A stretch of 64,000 nt of DNA from Tetramitus jugosus (GCA_937625935.1 OW569366.1:248001-312000), one strand, 5' to 3'; positions 48,997 through 58,087 are shown, counted from the first letter of the stretch. Program-made: numbers and translations. Notes: generated by a model not told the origin, from the letters alone.

Positions 48997-50700
48997 ATGA
49001 AAAAGAGCGTATCATTCGGAGCACTTCAAAACGCATTTGTTCCTCCCTCGTCCAACTCACTCTCTGGTCATTCACAACACCATCCACACCACCATCATTC
49101 ATCATCATCATCATCATCTCATCCTCATCACAGTGCCATTCGATCTTCTTCACCAGCAGCACACGCACGACACTCTCATCATCCCTATCATCACCATCAC
49201 TCCTCTCATCAACAATTGTACTACTCCAATGGTCAATACTTTTATAATCACAGTAATCAAAGTAATGCAAGTGGTAGTGATGGAAGTGCAATGAACCATG
49301 TGAATTTGTCTCCAGGTATGAACAATAACAACAACAATAATAGTGCATCATCGTCACCATCACCATTTCAACAACAACAACAACAACAACAACAACAGTC
49401 ACTACATCAACAAATGATCGAAATCAATGTAGGTGGTCAAATATTTACAACGACATTGGACACGTTGAGATACATTCCAAAGTATTCCATGATGACTCAC
49501 TATTATGATTATGAGAACAACAACAACAACAACAATAACAACAATAACAACAATAACAATAACAATAGCCCTGCAAACAATGAGAGTAATAATAATAGTA
49601 GTAGTGCACCACAATCACAAACATCATCAACGACAACAACAATCACATTACAAGAACCAAATGCTCCCTCCACTCCATCAAACACTCCTACTACTAATTC
49701 TTCCAACAACATGATGCTATTGAATGACAATACCAACTCTAGTATGCACAGTACGAATAGTAACATGAGCAGTGGAATGCAGTCTCCTCATCCTCAACTC
49801 CATCATCAACATTTGCATCACAACAACAACACGTATCAATTCTTGTTCAATGTGCAGTACAATCACGTGAGAGATGATGATGGTAGATTGTTTGTCGATA
49901 GGGATGCTGATTTGTTTCGAATCATTTTGAATTTTGTGAGATCAAAGGGCAATGATATCTATTTACCGTCGGGTGATCGTGTCATGTTGAGACGATTGTT
50001 GTGCGAGGCAGAGTACTATGGTTGGTATTCAACTGGTAATATGCCAGTCAATTTGTTTGAGTCTTGTGTTCGATTGCTGAGAGAGTTGAATGCATCGACG
50101 ACACAACAACAGCAATCGAATTCATCATCTCCATTGTCGCCTTCTTCTGGAATGAGCAATAATAGTAATGGAAGCAATGCAGGTACTAACAATAATAATA
50201 ACGGTAGTGGTAGCGTTAGCGGTAGTGGTGGTACTACAGCAACAATCTTGTTGCGAATGTGTGTGTTTAATAGTAATGCGGCGATTGCAAACTTTGAACC
50301 ATTTCGGTCAACCAGTGGTGCTGTTGTCGTACAAAACTATCAACACATACCCTATACGTCACTAGAGTTTGAACTCGCAGAGGATTCACCCGTAGTTGCG
50401 TCGTGGTACTTTGGTGATTGTGCTGGTGAGTTTGCAGTGTTGTTGGATGGTCACATTCAGCCTACACAGCCCGCATTATGTGGAATCTTGTTGGAGAATC
50501 TGAAAGAGCCTGCTCAATTCGATTATGCCACCAATGCGTTCATCAAGCATGTTCAACAGTGCAAAAAGGGAAAACATCGCATTGAACTGTTGTGGAAATC
50601 GTACAAGAACTGTCGTTATCAACTACAGGGTCCTGTGATCAGTGAGGTTCATCAGATCAACCCTGCAGTGTGTCGAATTATTGGAGAGCCATCGACATGA
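48997..50700 (+). CDS. KCTD-like protein with T1/BTB domain split by an Asn-rich insertion
   Basis: 567 residues, single exon. The first ~135 residues are His/Ser/Asn/Gln-rich. The T1-type BTB domain starts at ~140 (IEINVGGQIFTTTLDTLRYIP) and ends at ~340 (RLFVDRDADLFRIILNFVRS ... LLCEAEYYGWY). These two halves are normally contiguous within ~100 residues. Here about 120 residues, with a run of 17 Asn and T/S-rich sequence, are inserted between them. KCTD proteins mostly act as adaptors for Cullin-3 ubiquitin ligases. The C-terminal ~170 residues look globular (TSLEFELAEDSPVVASWYFG) but unassigned. Confidence 0.88.
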   Translation: MKKSVSFGALQNAFVPPSSNSLSGHSQHHPHHHHSSSSSSSHPHHSAIRSSSPAAHARHSHHPYHHHHSSHQQLYYSNGQYFYNHSNQSNASGSDGSAMNHVNLSPGMNNNNNNNSASSSPSPFQQQQQQQQQQSLHQQMIEINVGGQIFTTTLDTLRYIPKYSMMTHYYDYENNNNNNNNNNNNNNNNNSPANNESNNNSSSAPQSQTSSTTTTITLQEPNAPSTPSNTPTTNSSNNMMLLNDNTNSSMHSTNSNMSSGMQSPHPQLHHQHLHHNNNTYQFLFNVQYNHVRDDDGRLFVDRDADLFRIILNFVRSKGNDIYLPSGDRVMLRRLLCEAEYYGWYSTGNMPVNLFESCVRLLRELNASTTQQQQSNSSSPLSPSSGMSNNSNGSNAGTNNNNNGSGSVSGSGGTTATILLRMCVFNSNAAIANFEPFRSTSGAVVVQNYQHIPYTSLEFELAEDSPVVASWYFGDCAGEFAVLLDGHIQPTQPALCGILLENLKEPAQFDYATNAFIKHVQQCKKGKHRIELLWKSYKNCRYQLQGPVISEVHQINPAVCRIIGEPST

Positions 50701-50792
50701 GAATTCGTGTGTGATTCATTGGATTTCAAATGGAAGTGACTATTATTTGGAAAGAAATAACTTAATTTTAATTATCACAGCTGCAGAGTTGT

Positions 50793-53700
50793 TTACTCGC
50801 CCTGTAGGAGACGAGCTAGTTGTGGATGCGTGTACCGATTCATGTACTTTTTCTCCTCTTCAACACATAATCGCTCCTTATGCTTCCGCATGATGTAGCG
50901 TGATATGAGCAGGGTTGCAATGAGCAGTGCTGCACACGTGACGAAGAAAAAGGATGTAGATGAGACTTGAGAAATTACTCGAGAATAAGCTGGAGAGGTT
51001 ACAACAGCCAGAGAGGCAAATAAAAGAGTTAAAAGCGAGGCAATTCCAAATTCTACGCTTCCTACACCTGTTGCCTTATCGTACAGGAAGCAGATCAGGA
51101 ATGTATCCACAAAGTAATTCATCACAAAGAACATCACTCCGGGTATGAACAACATTGGAAATCTTGTACCCAGTGCCGTCAATGTATAGAAGATGTACAG
51201 TGAGATGGAATAGGAAGACACAAAGTTGAATTTTGGTCGCTCTGGAGCTCCACTTGTTTTCCAATTCCGAACAGCAATTGTGACGACGTCCATGAAGAGT
51301 ACCAATCCTTTTGAGACAAACATTTGAGATAGCAGTAGATACATCAACTTCAGTCCAGAGTTGTTGTAGAAAGATTTAGGACTTGTGTCTCTCATTTGCA
51401 AGTCTCCATAGTACGGAGTTAGAAGTGAGGAGAAAGTACACATTAGGGCCGTTTTCAGTAAGTATGACGCCTCAAATCTGGATTTCGTTTTCATTTTCTC
51501 TGCTTTGCCAAAATCTAAAGAAACAAGAATAAAGGGAAGTTAGTTGACATACACTCGAATTGTCACATAAATGGTTTCAATGATACATGCAGTAGAATAT
51601 AAGAGCGAATATTTCGTTGAGAATGGCTAGGAAAATAGGCAGTACATAGTAGGGAATATTAGCCAACTGGGTGATCCACCTTCGATCTAGACTGTTTGCC
51701 AAAACGGTCCATTTTGATTGTCTGAGCTGTATACGAGAGGCTGCACCGTACATTCCATTAAGGACAATATAGATGCACAACAATCCGACTGAAACTAGCA
51801 CAAAGGTTGATGTTGCGACGTAGGAGATGATTGTTCGAACTAAATTTTCGTTTCGTGAGTGATGAAGATTGTCCCATTCGATATCTTCGGGTTCCCAAGT
51901 ACATTGATGAATATTCCAATTCTTGGATCCCAATGCACTGATTCTCAATGAGTGTACAGTGTCTGCCATGTTATCACGTGATTTTGGCGAATGAGCCTTG
52001 ACACAGGTGTCCAAGTATTTTGCACTTCTAAATGTTACAAACGCAGATGTAGATACCACGGGATTGCGCTGAGTGATGGCAAGTATTTTGTCTCTCGTTT
52101 TTTCAATCTTATCGGCAATCTTCGTCTGTTCAGATAGGGTAGAGTCTGAAAGCTGAACCTTTAGATCCTCGTATTGTTTGAAAAGACTGGATATTAGGTG
52201 CATGTCTGGAGTGATAGTAGCACACAAAACTGCATCCTCAATACTGTTCTCGGATGAAATAAACTCTTCTTCCAAGGGATTTGATAGAGTGTTTACAGAG
52301 GAAACGTTTCGTACAATGCTGTTGAAGTGATCACATAATAGTTGTTCGCGCCTTTCAATATCATCAGGATTTGAAACACCTAGATCCACATATCGATTTC
52401 TTTCTACGGATATCTGCAATGGTGGCAAGTTAGAGACTCGCAGCGTTACAGATGACAATTTCTCCCTTCTTCTTTTGAATATCAGCAGCTTTACCGTGAG
52501 CGCCATATTAATCACACAAACAACATAATAGATCGTATTCATCGTAAAATGGGCGGCCGATACCTTTGATCCATCCAATATTTTGCCAAAGGTCGTAATA
52601 GAGAAGTCTGGATAATATTGTTGATTCCTATTGTAGACAACATGAATAGGTAGGAGAGTAGGGAATGTAATGAAAGCGAACAAACCAATCATCAACACGA
52701 TACGTCGATGGAATTTCCACCAATAGTAGGCTGGGAAACCACACTGTCTAATCATTTTTGTCGAATTCAATGTTGCGAACCATTTCAAATCAAGCACCTG
52801 ACGTTCGGATAGTAATCTTTCAACATCTGTTCCACTGTGCTCTCCTTCTTCCCTAATAATATCATCTTCCAGCTCTCGAGACACCTTTTCCCAATTCGCA
52901 TCACTAGTCATTCCATTTGATTTCGCAAACGGACATTTGAAAATAAAAACGACTAGAGTGACAAATGACGCGACAAACAAAGGTACTCCCAGACCCAAGT
53001 GTGGCCCAATCAACATTTCAAAATAAACAGTTCGAGCTCTAATCTTATCAGGTATCTGATAGTGCATGCAGATAGGTTGCTTGCTGGTTCGATTGTACAT
53101 TGCTATCATCATACCAATCTTGTAGTGATTCGGACTGGCTACAATACCCATATCAGACGAATACCAATTCCATATCAACTGTCCACCATTTCCAACTGCA
53201 GTTACCTTCATTTTAGAATCACTAGACAACGTAATGTTGGCTCTCAAGTGTTGGGAGCCTAGTAGATGAAAGAATGAGAAGAGTCTGGGCTTATATTTCG
53301 ATAATGCCTTGGGTGGATTGATAAAATAAGCACCCACAGTCACAATATAGTCCTTTAAAACAGCTTCCAAGTACTTTTCATCATTGCTACTATCATTGTC
53401 GTTCAATGACACAGAGTTGTTCAGTGAGATGTAATGATTGAGAAAGGATTGAGTCAGAGGAAGGATCGGTTGTACCATGAGACCACCTTCCTGCAAATTT
53501 CTCACACTTTTGCTCACTGGCAAATAAATCTGTGCGTACTCCATGCCCATCAAACACTGCTCCAATCGAGTGTACTGAGTGGCACACTGATCAAGTATAG
53601 CAGTTTGTGCTGGATTGACGTCTCCTTCATCCACAGGATACATTTCAGCATATGTCTTTTTCAATGGCGATGAACCATTATGATTCTTGTTCAGGGCGTT

Positions 53701-54066
53701 GAACTCTTCCTCCTCTAACTGCTGTTCTTGTTGTATCTGGATGAGATAGAATGGATTATCCTTGGATTTCTTACGATTGGAGCTTGATCCTCCTCCCTCA
53801 TCACCAATGAAAAAGATTTGAGAAGCATTGTGACATGTGTGAGTCACAGAGTCGATGCATGTGCTCGTCTGTGTACACCATATGCAAACTTGTTGTTTTT
53901 CATTCGATGATGGTAATGTCTGATTGAGACATTGAGTACATGTGCGTTGTTTGGAGCATGCAACAGTCGAAGCTTGTAGTCGTGTTTGTTCTTGGTGACT
54001 AATGAGAATGAGTATCAAAAAAGACAAGCACAACAATGCAAGAAGCAGTATGGAACGCATTGTCAA
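50793..54066 (-). CDS. CSC1/TMEM63 (DUF221) osmosensitive cation channel-like protein with secretory N-terminal ectodomain
   Basis: Family members are mechanically or osmotically gated cation channels. The large exon (54066 to about 51590) opens with a signal peptide (MTMRSILLLALLCLSFLILILIS). A Cys-rich stretch follows (CSKQRTCTQCLNQT, CIWCTQTSTCIDS), then a lumenal/extracellular region. The family core comes next: ILSERQVLDLKWFA, TLRVSNLPP, SAFVTFRSAKYLD, WEPEDIEWDNL and helices such as ISYVATSTFVLVSVGLLC. The last part (51494-50793: KTKSRFEASYLLKTALM, FPMLFIPGVMFF) matches the family C-terminus and must be a second exon. The join is not clean: GT donor at 51588 and AG acceptor near 51518 leave a one-base frame conflict. 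A homopolymer error in TTTT at the exon start would explain it. About 1,070 residues joined. Confidence 0.85.
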
Positions 54067-54344
54067 TCATGGGTGTTTGTGTACAAATGGCAAGGGATGT
54101 TCTTCAAAATTTTTCACAAACAAAAACAAAGAGATTCCTGCAGAACTGGATGTTCGAGCAAAGCGGAGTAATCCATCTCGGACATTTTCTAGTTGATGGT
54201 TAGAAGTTGTTCACAACCAAACACGACACTAAAAACATACTCCATTTAAACACAAGAAGGGCATCCTTTTGTTTTTTAATTATCCAACTGGTTCCGTGTC
54301 ACAAAAAGGCTGAGTGTAAAAAGTGTTTTTTTGACCTTTTCATT
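54067..54344. other. Upstream region of the CSC1-like gene
   Basis: 278 bp with no gene seen. It holds the promoter of the gene on its left and grades into LINE-derived sequence on its right. Confidence 0.35.
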
Positions 54345-54411
54345 GCCTAGACCAACCTGTTAACCTTTGTTTCCCTCTTCTCGCAACCACACAACCAGCT
54401 CCTTCTCGTCA
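54345..54411 (-). mobile_element. LINE remnant C at the tRNA-Tyr stack
   Basis: About 67 bp matching the ORF2 segment that encodes RKKRETKVKRLVNA in the neighbouring copy (compare 54595-54660). It is probably the oldest, most eroded member of the stack. Confidence 0.6.
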
Positions 54412-54424
54412 AGATGTATAAAAA
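54412..54424 (+). repeat. Target-site repeat a at tRNA-Tyr (AGATGTATAAAAA)
   Basis: Matches AGATTTATAAAAA at 54861 and 54948 with one substitution. It flanks the poly(A) end of LINE copy B. Confidence 0.75.
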
Positions 54425-54488
54425 TTTTTTTTTTCCATACAACATTTGTTGCCCCTTTATTCTATACACTACAGTGAGACGTGTTGTC

Positions 54489-54511
54489 GCTCAGAACCGC
54501 AGGTTCTGAGC
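54489..54511 (-). repeat. Stem-loop at ORF2 stop codon, subfamily 1 (TGC loop)
   Basis: Ten perfect pairs GCTCAGAACC/GGTTCTGAGC around TGC on the minus strand, starting at the TAG stop. Same loop and place as 29989-30013, with unrelated stem sequence. Confidence 0.75.
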
Positions 54512-54860
54512 TATTGTTCACATCTCTTCGCTACTGAGTCTCTCCAGACTTTGTGTAACCGTTTGATGCAAGACCTCTTCATTGCATTCACCAGCCTTTT
54601 AACTTTTGTTTCCCTCTTCTTGCGACCGTGCACAACCAGCTCCTTCATCAACACATCCTTCTGGTCATCCTCTTTTCCCATTAACCCTGCTAAGATTTCT
54701 TCAGTGGAACGACTTGGACTTAGTGGTACCAATTTCCCGTCATCGTAAACCATCATCGAACCATATCTTTAACTTAGCTGGCCTCATAAACTCCAGCTTG
54801 TCCAATTTGGCCTTGAATTCCTCAACCAGTTCCTTTCTTGCCCTTTTGGCTTCATCACAG
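54511..54860 (-). pseudogene. LINE ORF2 C-terminal fragment, subfamily 1, frameshifted
   Basis: Two overlapping frames cover the end of ORF2: from the junction to about 54754 and from there to the stop at 54511. The homologous copy at 45553-46119 is continuous across this point, so this one has a frameshift. No reverse transcriptase or start is present. Confidence 0.78.
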
Positions 54861-54873
54861 AGATTTATAAAAA
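54860..54873 (+). repeat. Target-site repeat b at tRNA-Tyr (GAGATTTATAAAAA)
   Basis: Identical to 54947-54960. It lies between LINE copies B and A. Confidence 0.85.
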
Positions 54874-54946
54874 TTTTTTTTTTTTTTTTTTTCCATACAA
54901 CAGTTGTTGCCACTTTATTCAATACACTATGAGACATGTCGTCGAT
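54874..54946 (-). mobile_element. Very short LINE copy A: 3' UTR only, with 19-A tail
   Basis: 73 bp on the minus strand: the last ~54 bp of the subfamily-1 3' UTR (ending ACTGTTGTATGG) plus 19 A, flanked by GAGATTTATAAAAA on both sides. An extreme 5' truncation. Confidence 0.85.
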
Positions 54947-54960
54947 GAGATTTATAAAAA
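54947..54960 (+). repeat. Target-site repeat c at tRNA-Tyr (GAGATTTATAAAAA)
   Basis: Third copy of the target, nearest the tRNA, 29 bp from its 5' end. Confidence 0.85.
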
Positions 54961-54989
54961 TATACCCACAAAGTATGGGCAACCACGGA

Positions 54990-55061
54990 CCTCTGATAGC
55001 TCAGATGGTAGAGCATGAGACTGTAGATCTTGTGGTCGCGTGTTCGAGTCACGCTCGGAGG
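54990..55061 (+). tRNA. tRNA-Tyr (anticodon GTA), no intron
   Basis: 72 nt. Acceptor stem CCTCTGA/TCGGAGG has one T-G pair. The D arm is GCTC...GAGC. The anticodon stem TGAGA/TCTTG, with two G-T pairs, encloses loop CTGTAGA with anticodon GTA. The T stem GCGTG/CACGC is perfect around TTCGAGT. A TTTTT follows at 55076-55080. The anticodon loop is directly joined to the stem, so there is no intron. The thioredoxin gene ends 17 bp downstream on the other strand. Confidence 0.93.
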
Positions 55062-55078
55062 ATTCAATTTTGGTGTTT

Positions 55079-55552
55079 TTATTTCTTGGCTGAGAGGTAC
55101 TGGTTGATGAGATATCCTATGATCAGAATGAACAGGAGAATGCGAATAATGCTCGTTGCTCCACCATTCATGATCTCAGTTTCATGCGGATCGTTTTCAA
55201 TCAGTCTGAACTGTTCACCCAATTCGGAACGAAGTGTGTTTTCAATCTTGGACTTGAGATCCTTGTAGTTGGCACCCATGATTCTGTTTGACTCGTTTCC
55301 GTTCACATAAATGATAAAGGTAGGCATGGCTGTAATCTTACAGAATTGAGCAATATCTGACGTTTGATCCACATCGACCTTTACAAACTGAACATCGCTA
55401 AACTTTTTCACACCATAGTTTTCATCTAGAAATTGAAACTTTGGTGCGATCCATTTGCAGGGTCCGCACCATGTTGCAAAAGCATCCACCACAACAACTT
55501 TGTGATCTTGTAAAACTTGTTTGAACTCTGCGAGAGAAGATGGTTGGATCAT
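55079..55552 (-). CDS. Thioredoxin-domain protein with C-terminal membrane anchor
   Basis: 157 residues. Residues 1-105 are a full thioredoxin fold with active site WCGPCK (~28-33), preceded by VVVVDAFAT, and the cis-proline loop in ITAMPTFIIYVNG. A linker leads to one hydrophobic helix near the C-terminus (IIRILLFILIIGYLI) and a short polar tail. It is therefore probably tail-anchored with the redox domain in the cytosol. It should reduce disulfides in partner proteins using thioredoxin reductase. The membrane anchor is unusual for classical thioredoxin and resembles small TMX-like or fungal membrane thioredoxins only in plan. The stop codon lies 17 bp from tRNA-Tyr. Confidence 0.93.
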   Translation of the reverse strand: MIQPSSLAEFKQVLQDHKVVVVDAFATWCGPCKWIAPKFQFLDENYGVKKFSDVQFVKVDVDQTSDIAQFCKITAMPTFIIYVNGNESNRIMGANYKDLKSKIENTLRSELGEQFRLIENDPHETEIMNGGATSIIRILLFILIIGYLINQYLSAKK

Positions 55553-55655
55553 GTAATGTTTGATGTGTTTCGTGTTCTTTTGTTTTTGATGGAATTTTAC
55601 TGAAATTGGGAGTTCAGATAATTTAGAAGAGCAGAGATGTTGTCAAGTGAAGTAC

Positions 55656-56648
55656 TCATGAACAGCAACCACTGCTACTATTGCTGGCGTTGCGATTGCT
55701 CGATGGTGCCGAATTCCCCGTCGTCCGAACATCTTTCATTTGAGATATGCTTATGGAAGAACTGTTGTTATTGTTTGAAGCACCTCCAGACTTGCCAATC
55801 ACCGAACTATTCTCGATAATTTGTGAAACGAGACGTTTGATTGCTGCTTCAACACCTTGACCAGTCTTTGCCGATGATTCGAACCATGACAGGAATCCAT
55901 TCTCTTCACAGTAAGAATCCATGAATTCAGAATCCCTCGCGGGAGGTCCAGGAGGAAGCAAGTCAACCTTATTGCCTACGAGAACACACGGTATGGGTCT
56001 ATCATCCGATAGAAGCACTTTTTGATCGACATCGAGCTTCCATTTCTTTACACTTTGAAACGATGCAGGCTGCGTGACATCATACAACAAGAGTGCACCA
56101 ACGGCGTCCTTATAATAAACCCGAGTCATTTGTCCAAATCTCTCTTGTCCCTATTGTCAGTTCACAAGTTAAGAGACAGACACAACGTTAATGTTAGCAG
56201 TTCTTATATCACATTGTCAATACACACTGATACTTACGGCGATATCCCACAATTGTAAACGTATTGTTATCCCGTCTTTCCATTTCATTACTTTTAGCGC
56301 AAAGTCAACTCCGACCTACGTGTCGTGTCAGTGGTGAGAAGATCACATGGATGATGAATAAGCACATTTCCCGCAAAAAGTCACAATGTCAATGCACACA
56401 TACCGTTGACTTGTAAGCTTGCGAATACATGTTATGTACATATCGTCTGACAAAGGCCGATTTTCCTGTATACGAAGAAAGGCACAGTAAATTTTGAGGC
56501 GGGAAAAAACAGGTCAGCCTGAAGAAAATGCAGCCAATAAAAAACAGCCAAAAAGAGTTCTTGGCCAATCACACAGTGAACCTGCATTGTTGAACGTACC
56601 TACACCCATATCCCCAATCACAATAATTTTGAAAAAGTATTCTGTCAT
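55656..56648 (-). CDS. Rab32/38-like small GTPase
   Basis: Four exons, 56600-56648, 56404-56465, 56238-56315 and 55656-56150 (donors GTACGT, GTATGT, GTAAGT), give 227 residues in one frame. G1 is GDMGVGKSAF, split by the first intron; switch I has YKSTVGVDFALKVM. Switch II is WDIAGQERFGQMTRVYY, whose IAGQE instead of TAGQE is the hallmark of the Rab32/38/29 group. G4 is GNKVD and G5 is ESSAKTG. The C-terminus ends SSSGCCS, a geranylgeranylation site, after a Ser/Asn-rich hypervariable tail. Rab32 relatives act on lysosome-related organelles, phagosomes and mitochondria. Confidence 0.95.
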
Positions 56649-56801
56649 TTTCTGCTGTATGATGTTCTGATGTTATTTCTGTGCTTTTGTTTCTGCAAAC
56701 GGAGAATTTTGTTGTTGGAACGTTGCGGTCCAAATTGGAATCCATCAGTTGTATTTCATTCACGATTATTTATTTACAGGTGTCGATCGTGATCAACACC
56801 A

Positions 56802-57029
56802 TCATGAGGAAAATGTTCTCTTGTACCAGTCATTTGCAGAGCACATCCATCCATAGATGGTATCTGCAACAATCTCCTCCATGAATTCTGGTTCATTTTC
56901 ATCGTTTTCCTCCTCTCTCCCTGCAGTTCTGGTTGGGGTCTTGCTCTTGACATTCTTTGGCGTTTCTACTCTTGTCACTCTTGACAGATTATGTCTGCTG
57001 GAAGGTTCATTGATACTCTTCTCAACCAT
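56802..57029 (-). CDS. Small acidic hypothetical protein
   Basis: 75 residues from an ATG: basic Thr/Lys/Arg-rich first half (VTRVETPKNVKSKTPTRTAG), then acidic EEENDENEPEFMEE, ending DTIYGWMCSANDWYKRTFSS. An AATAAA lies shortly after its stop on the minus strand. No homologue recognised. It fills an otherwise empty 640-bp gap and has plausible composition, but could be a chance frame or the last exon of a larger gene. Confidence 0.4.
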   Translation of the reverse strand: MVEKSINEPSSRHNLSRVTRVETPKNVKSKTPTRTAGREEENDENEPEFMEEIVADTIYGWMCSANDWYKRTFSS

Positions 57030-57286
57030 TCTTTGTTCTTTACTGGATCGATAGATGCTTGTTGTTTGATACAGGACAGTTATTCTTATTATTGTTTTGA
57101 AGTGAATATCTCACGGACTCTGGACTTTATAAGATGCGGATCGTCCTCTGTTGCTAAATATACAGTTGATGGTCAACCCAAAAAAGTACCCTAACAAATG
57201 TTGACGCGATGTCAACTTGGACACCCACTAGCAGAACCTCCAATGACAAAGATTTAAAAACCAGTTTAATGATTTTGCCTCGCCGC

Positions 57287-58087
57287 TTAATGGCAAGAGT
57301 CTCTCACATTGGCAGTGAACAATGAATCCTCAAAAACATCATTGACACCCATTTGAGAATAGAATTGAGCAGCAGCAACATCAAAAACAATGGTTGCTGT
57401 GTCAGGGAGTCCCTGTGCTTGTTGTTCATTCTTGAAAGTTGCCTCAAATCTCACTGGATATCCATTGTCTGCATTCTCATAATAATTCACATCGTAAAAG
57501 AGTCCCTTGCCACCATAGCCCAACACAAAGAATTGCCACATTTGAGCAGTGTAGCTCTCACCTTTTACTTGATACTTGTTCACATTCGAGTATTGAATGT
57601 TGGTCAATGTAGAGTTCAACTTGATACCCGTTTGAACAAGCTTGACATCATTGGCTTGCACCCAACTAGTCTTTCCACCATTGGTCGATGGCAACAATCG
57701 GAAAGAGCTCTTATCATCCTTGACATACAAGTGCTCAAAAATGCAAAAATGAGATGGACTGTTCAACAAGTTGATATACCAGAGCTTCGTATCAAAGACA
57801 ACAGTTGTGCTCACGACTCCACCCTTGGTCAACAAGTCATTGTTGTCGAAACGGACACGTCTTGTTGTTGCACTCGTGGAAGAGTTGAGTGGAACGTTTT
57901 GATAGTAGACTGTGATGAGCTTTGTGCCTTGATTGACATCGGAGAATGGATTGTAAGATTTGAGACCAGTGATGGCAAATGTGTCGGTCCAGACATTGGT
58001 TGGAGGAGCTCTCTTGGAGTGAACAATTGTTGCTGTTGCAATCAATGACAACAGAGCAATCAATAGCAATAGAGTTGTTGATTTCAT
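57287..58087 (-). CDS. Secreted protein of unknown function, possible ependymin-like fold
   Basis: 266 residues from the ATG at 58087, chosen because it starts a textbook signal peptide (MKSTTLLLLIALLSLIATAT); the longer upstream frame has no such feature. The mature part is beta-rich, with few cysteines (FCIFEHLYV, RDSC), many Asn/Thr sites for N-glycosylation and no membrane span. Blocks such as TTVVFDTKLWYINLLN and YDVNYYENADNGYPVRFEATF recall ependymin-related or lipid-binding lumenal proteins, but this is a faint resemblance only. Secreted or lysosomal location is the only firm inference. It is divergently transcribed from TMEM14. Confidence 0.75.
   Translation of the reverse strand: MKSTTLLLLIALLSLIATATIVHSKRAPPTNVWTDTFAITGLKSYNPFSDVNQGTKLITVYYQNVPLNSSTSATTRRVRFDNNDLLTKGGVVSTTVVFDTKLWYINLLNSPSHFCIFEHLYVKDDKSSFRLLPSTNGGKTSWVQANDVKLVQTGIKLNSTLTNIQYSNVNKYQVKGESYTAQMWQFFVLGYGGKGLFYDVNYYENADNGYPVRFEATFKNEQQAQGLPDTATIVFDVAAAQFYSQMGVNDVFEDSLFTANVRDSCH

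Larger units (their letters stand above)
54425..54860 (-). mobile_element. 5'-truncated LINE copy B (subfamily 1) upstream of tRNA-Tyr
   Basis: 436 bp on the minus strand, ending GTTGTATGG plus about 10 A at 54434-54425. It starts inside ORF2 (CDEAKRARKELVEEFKAKLD), has a frameshift near 54754, then continues to the ORF2 stop at 54511 (MVYDDGKLVPLSPSRS ... VAKRCEQ). A perfect hairpin GCTCAGAACC-TGC-GGTTCTGAGC (54511-54489) begins at the stop codon. Flanked by AGAT(G/T)TATAAAAA. Confidence 0.85.

Noticed and set aside
49505-49560. Possible CRISPR-like or regulatory array of short repeats
   Set aside because: It is an in-frame run of AAC/AAT codons for Asn in a coding region, with no spacers.
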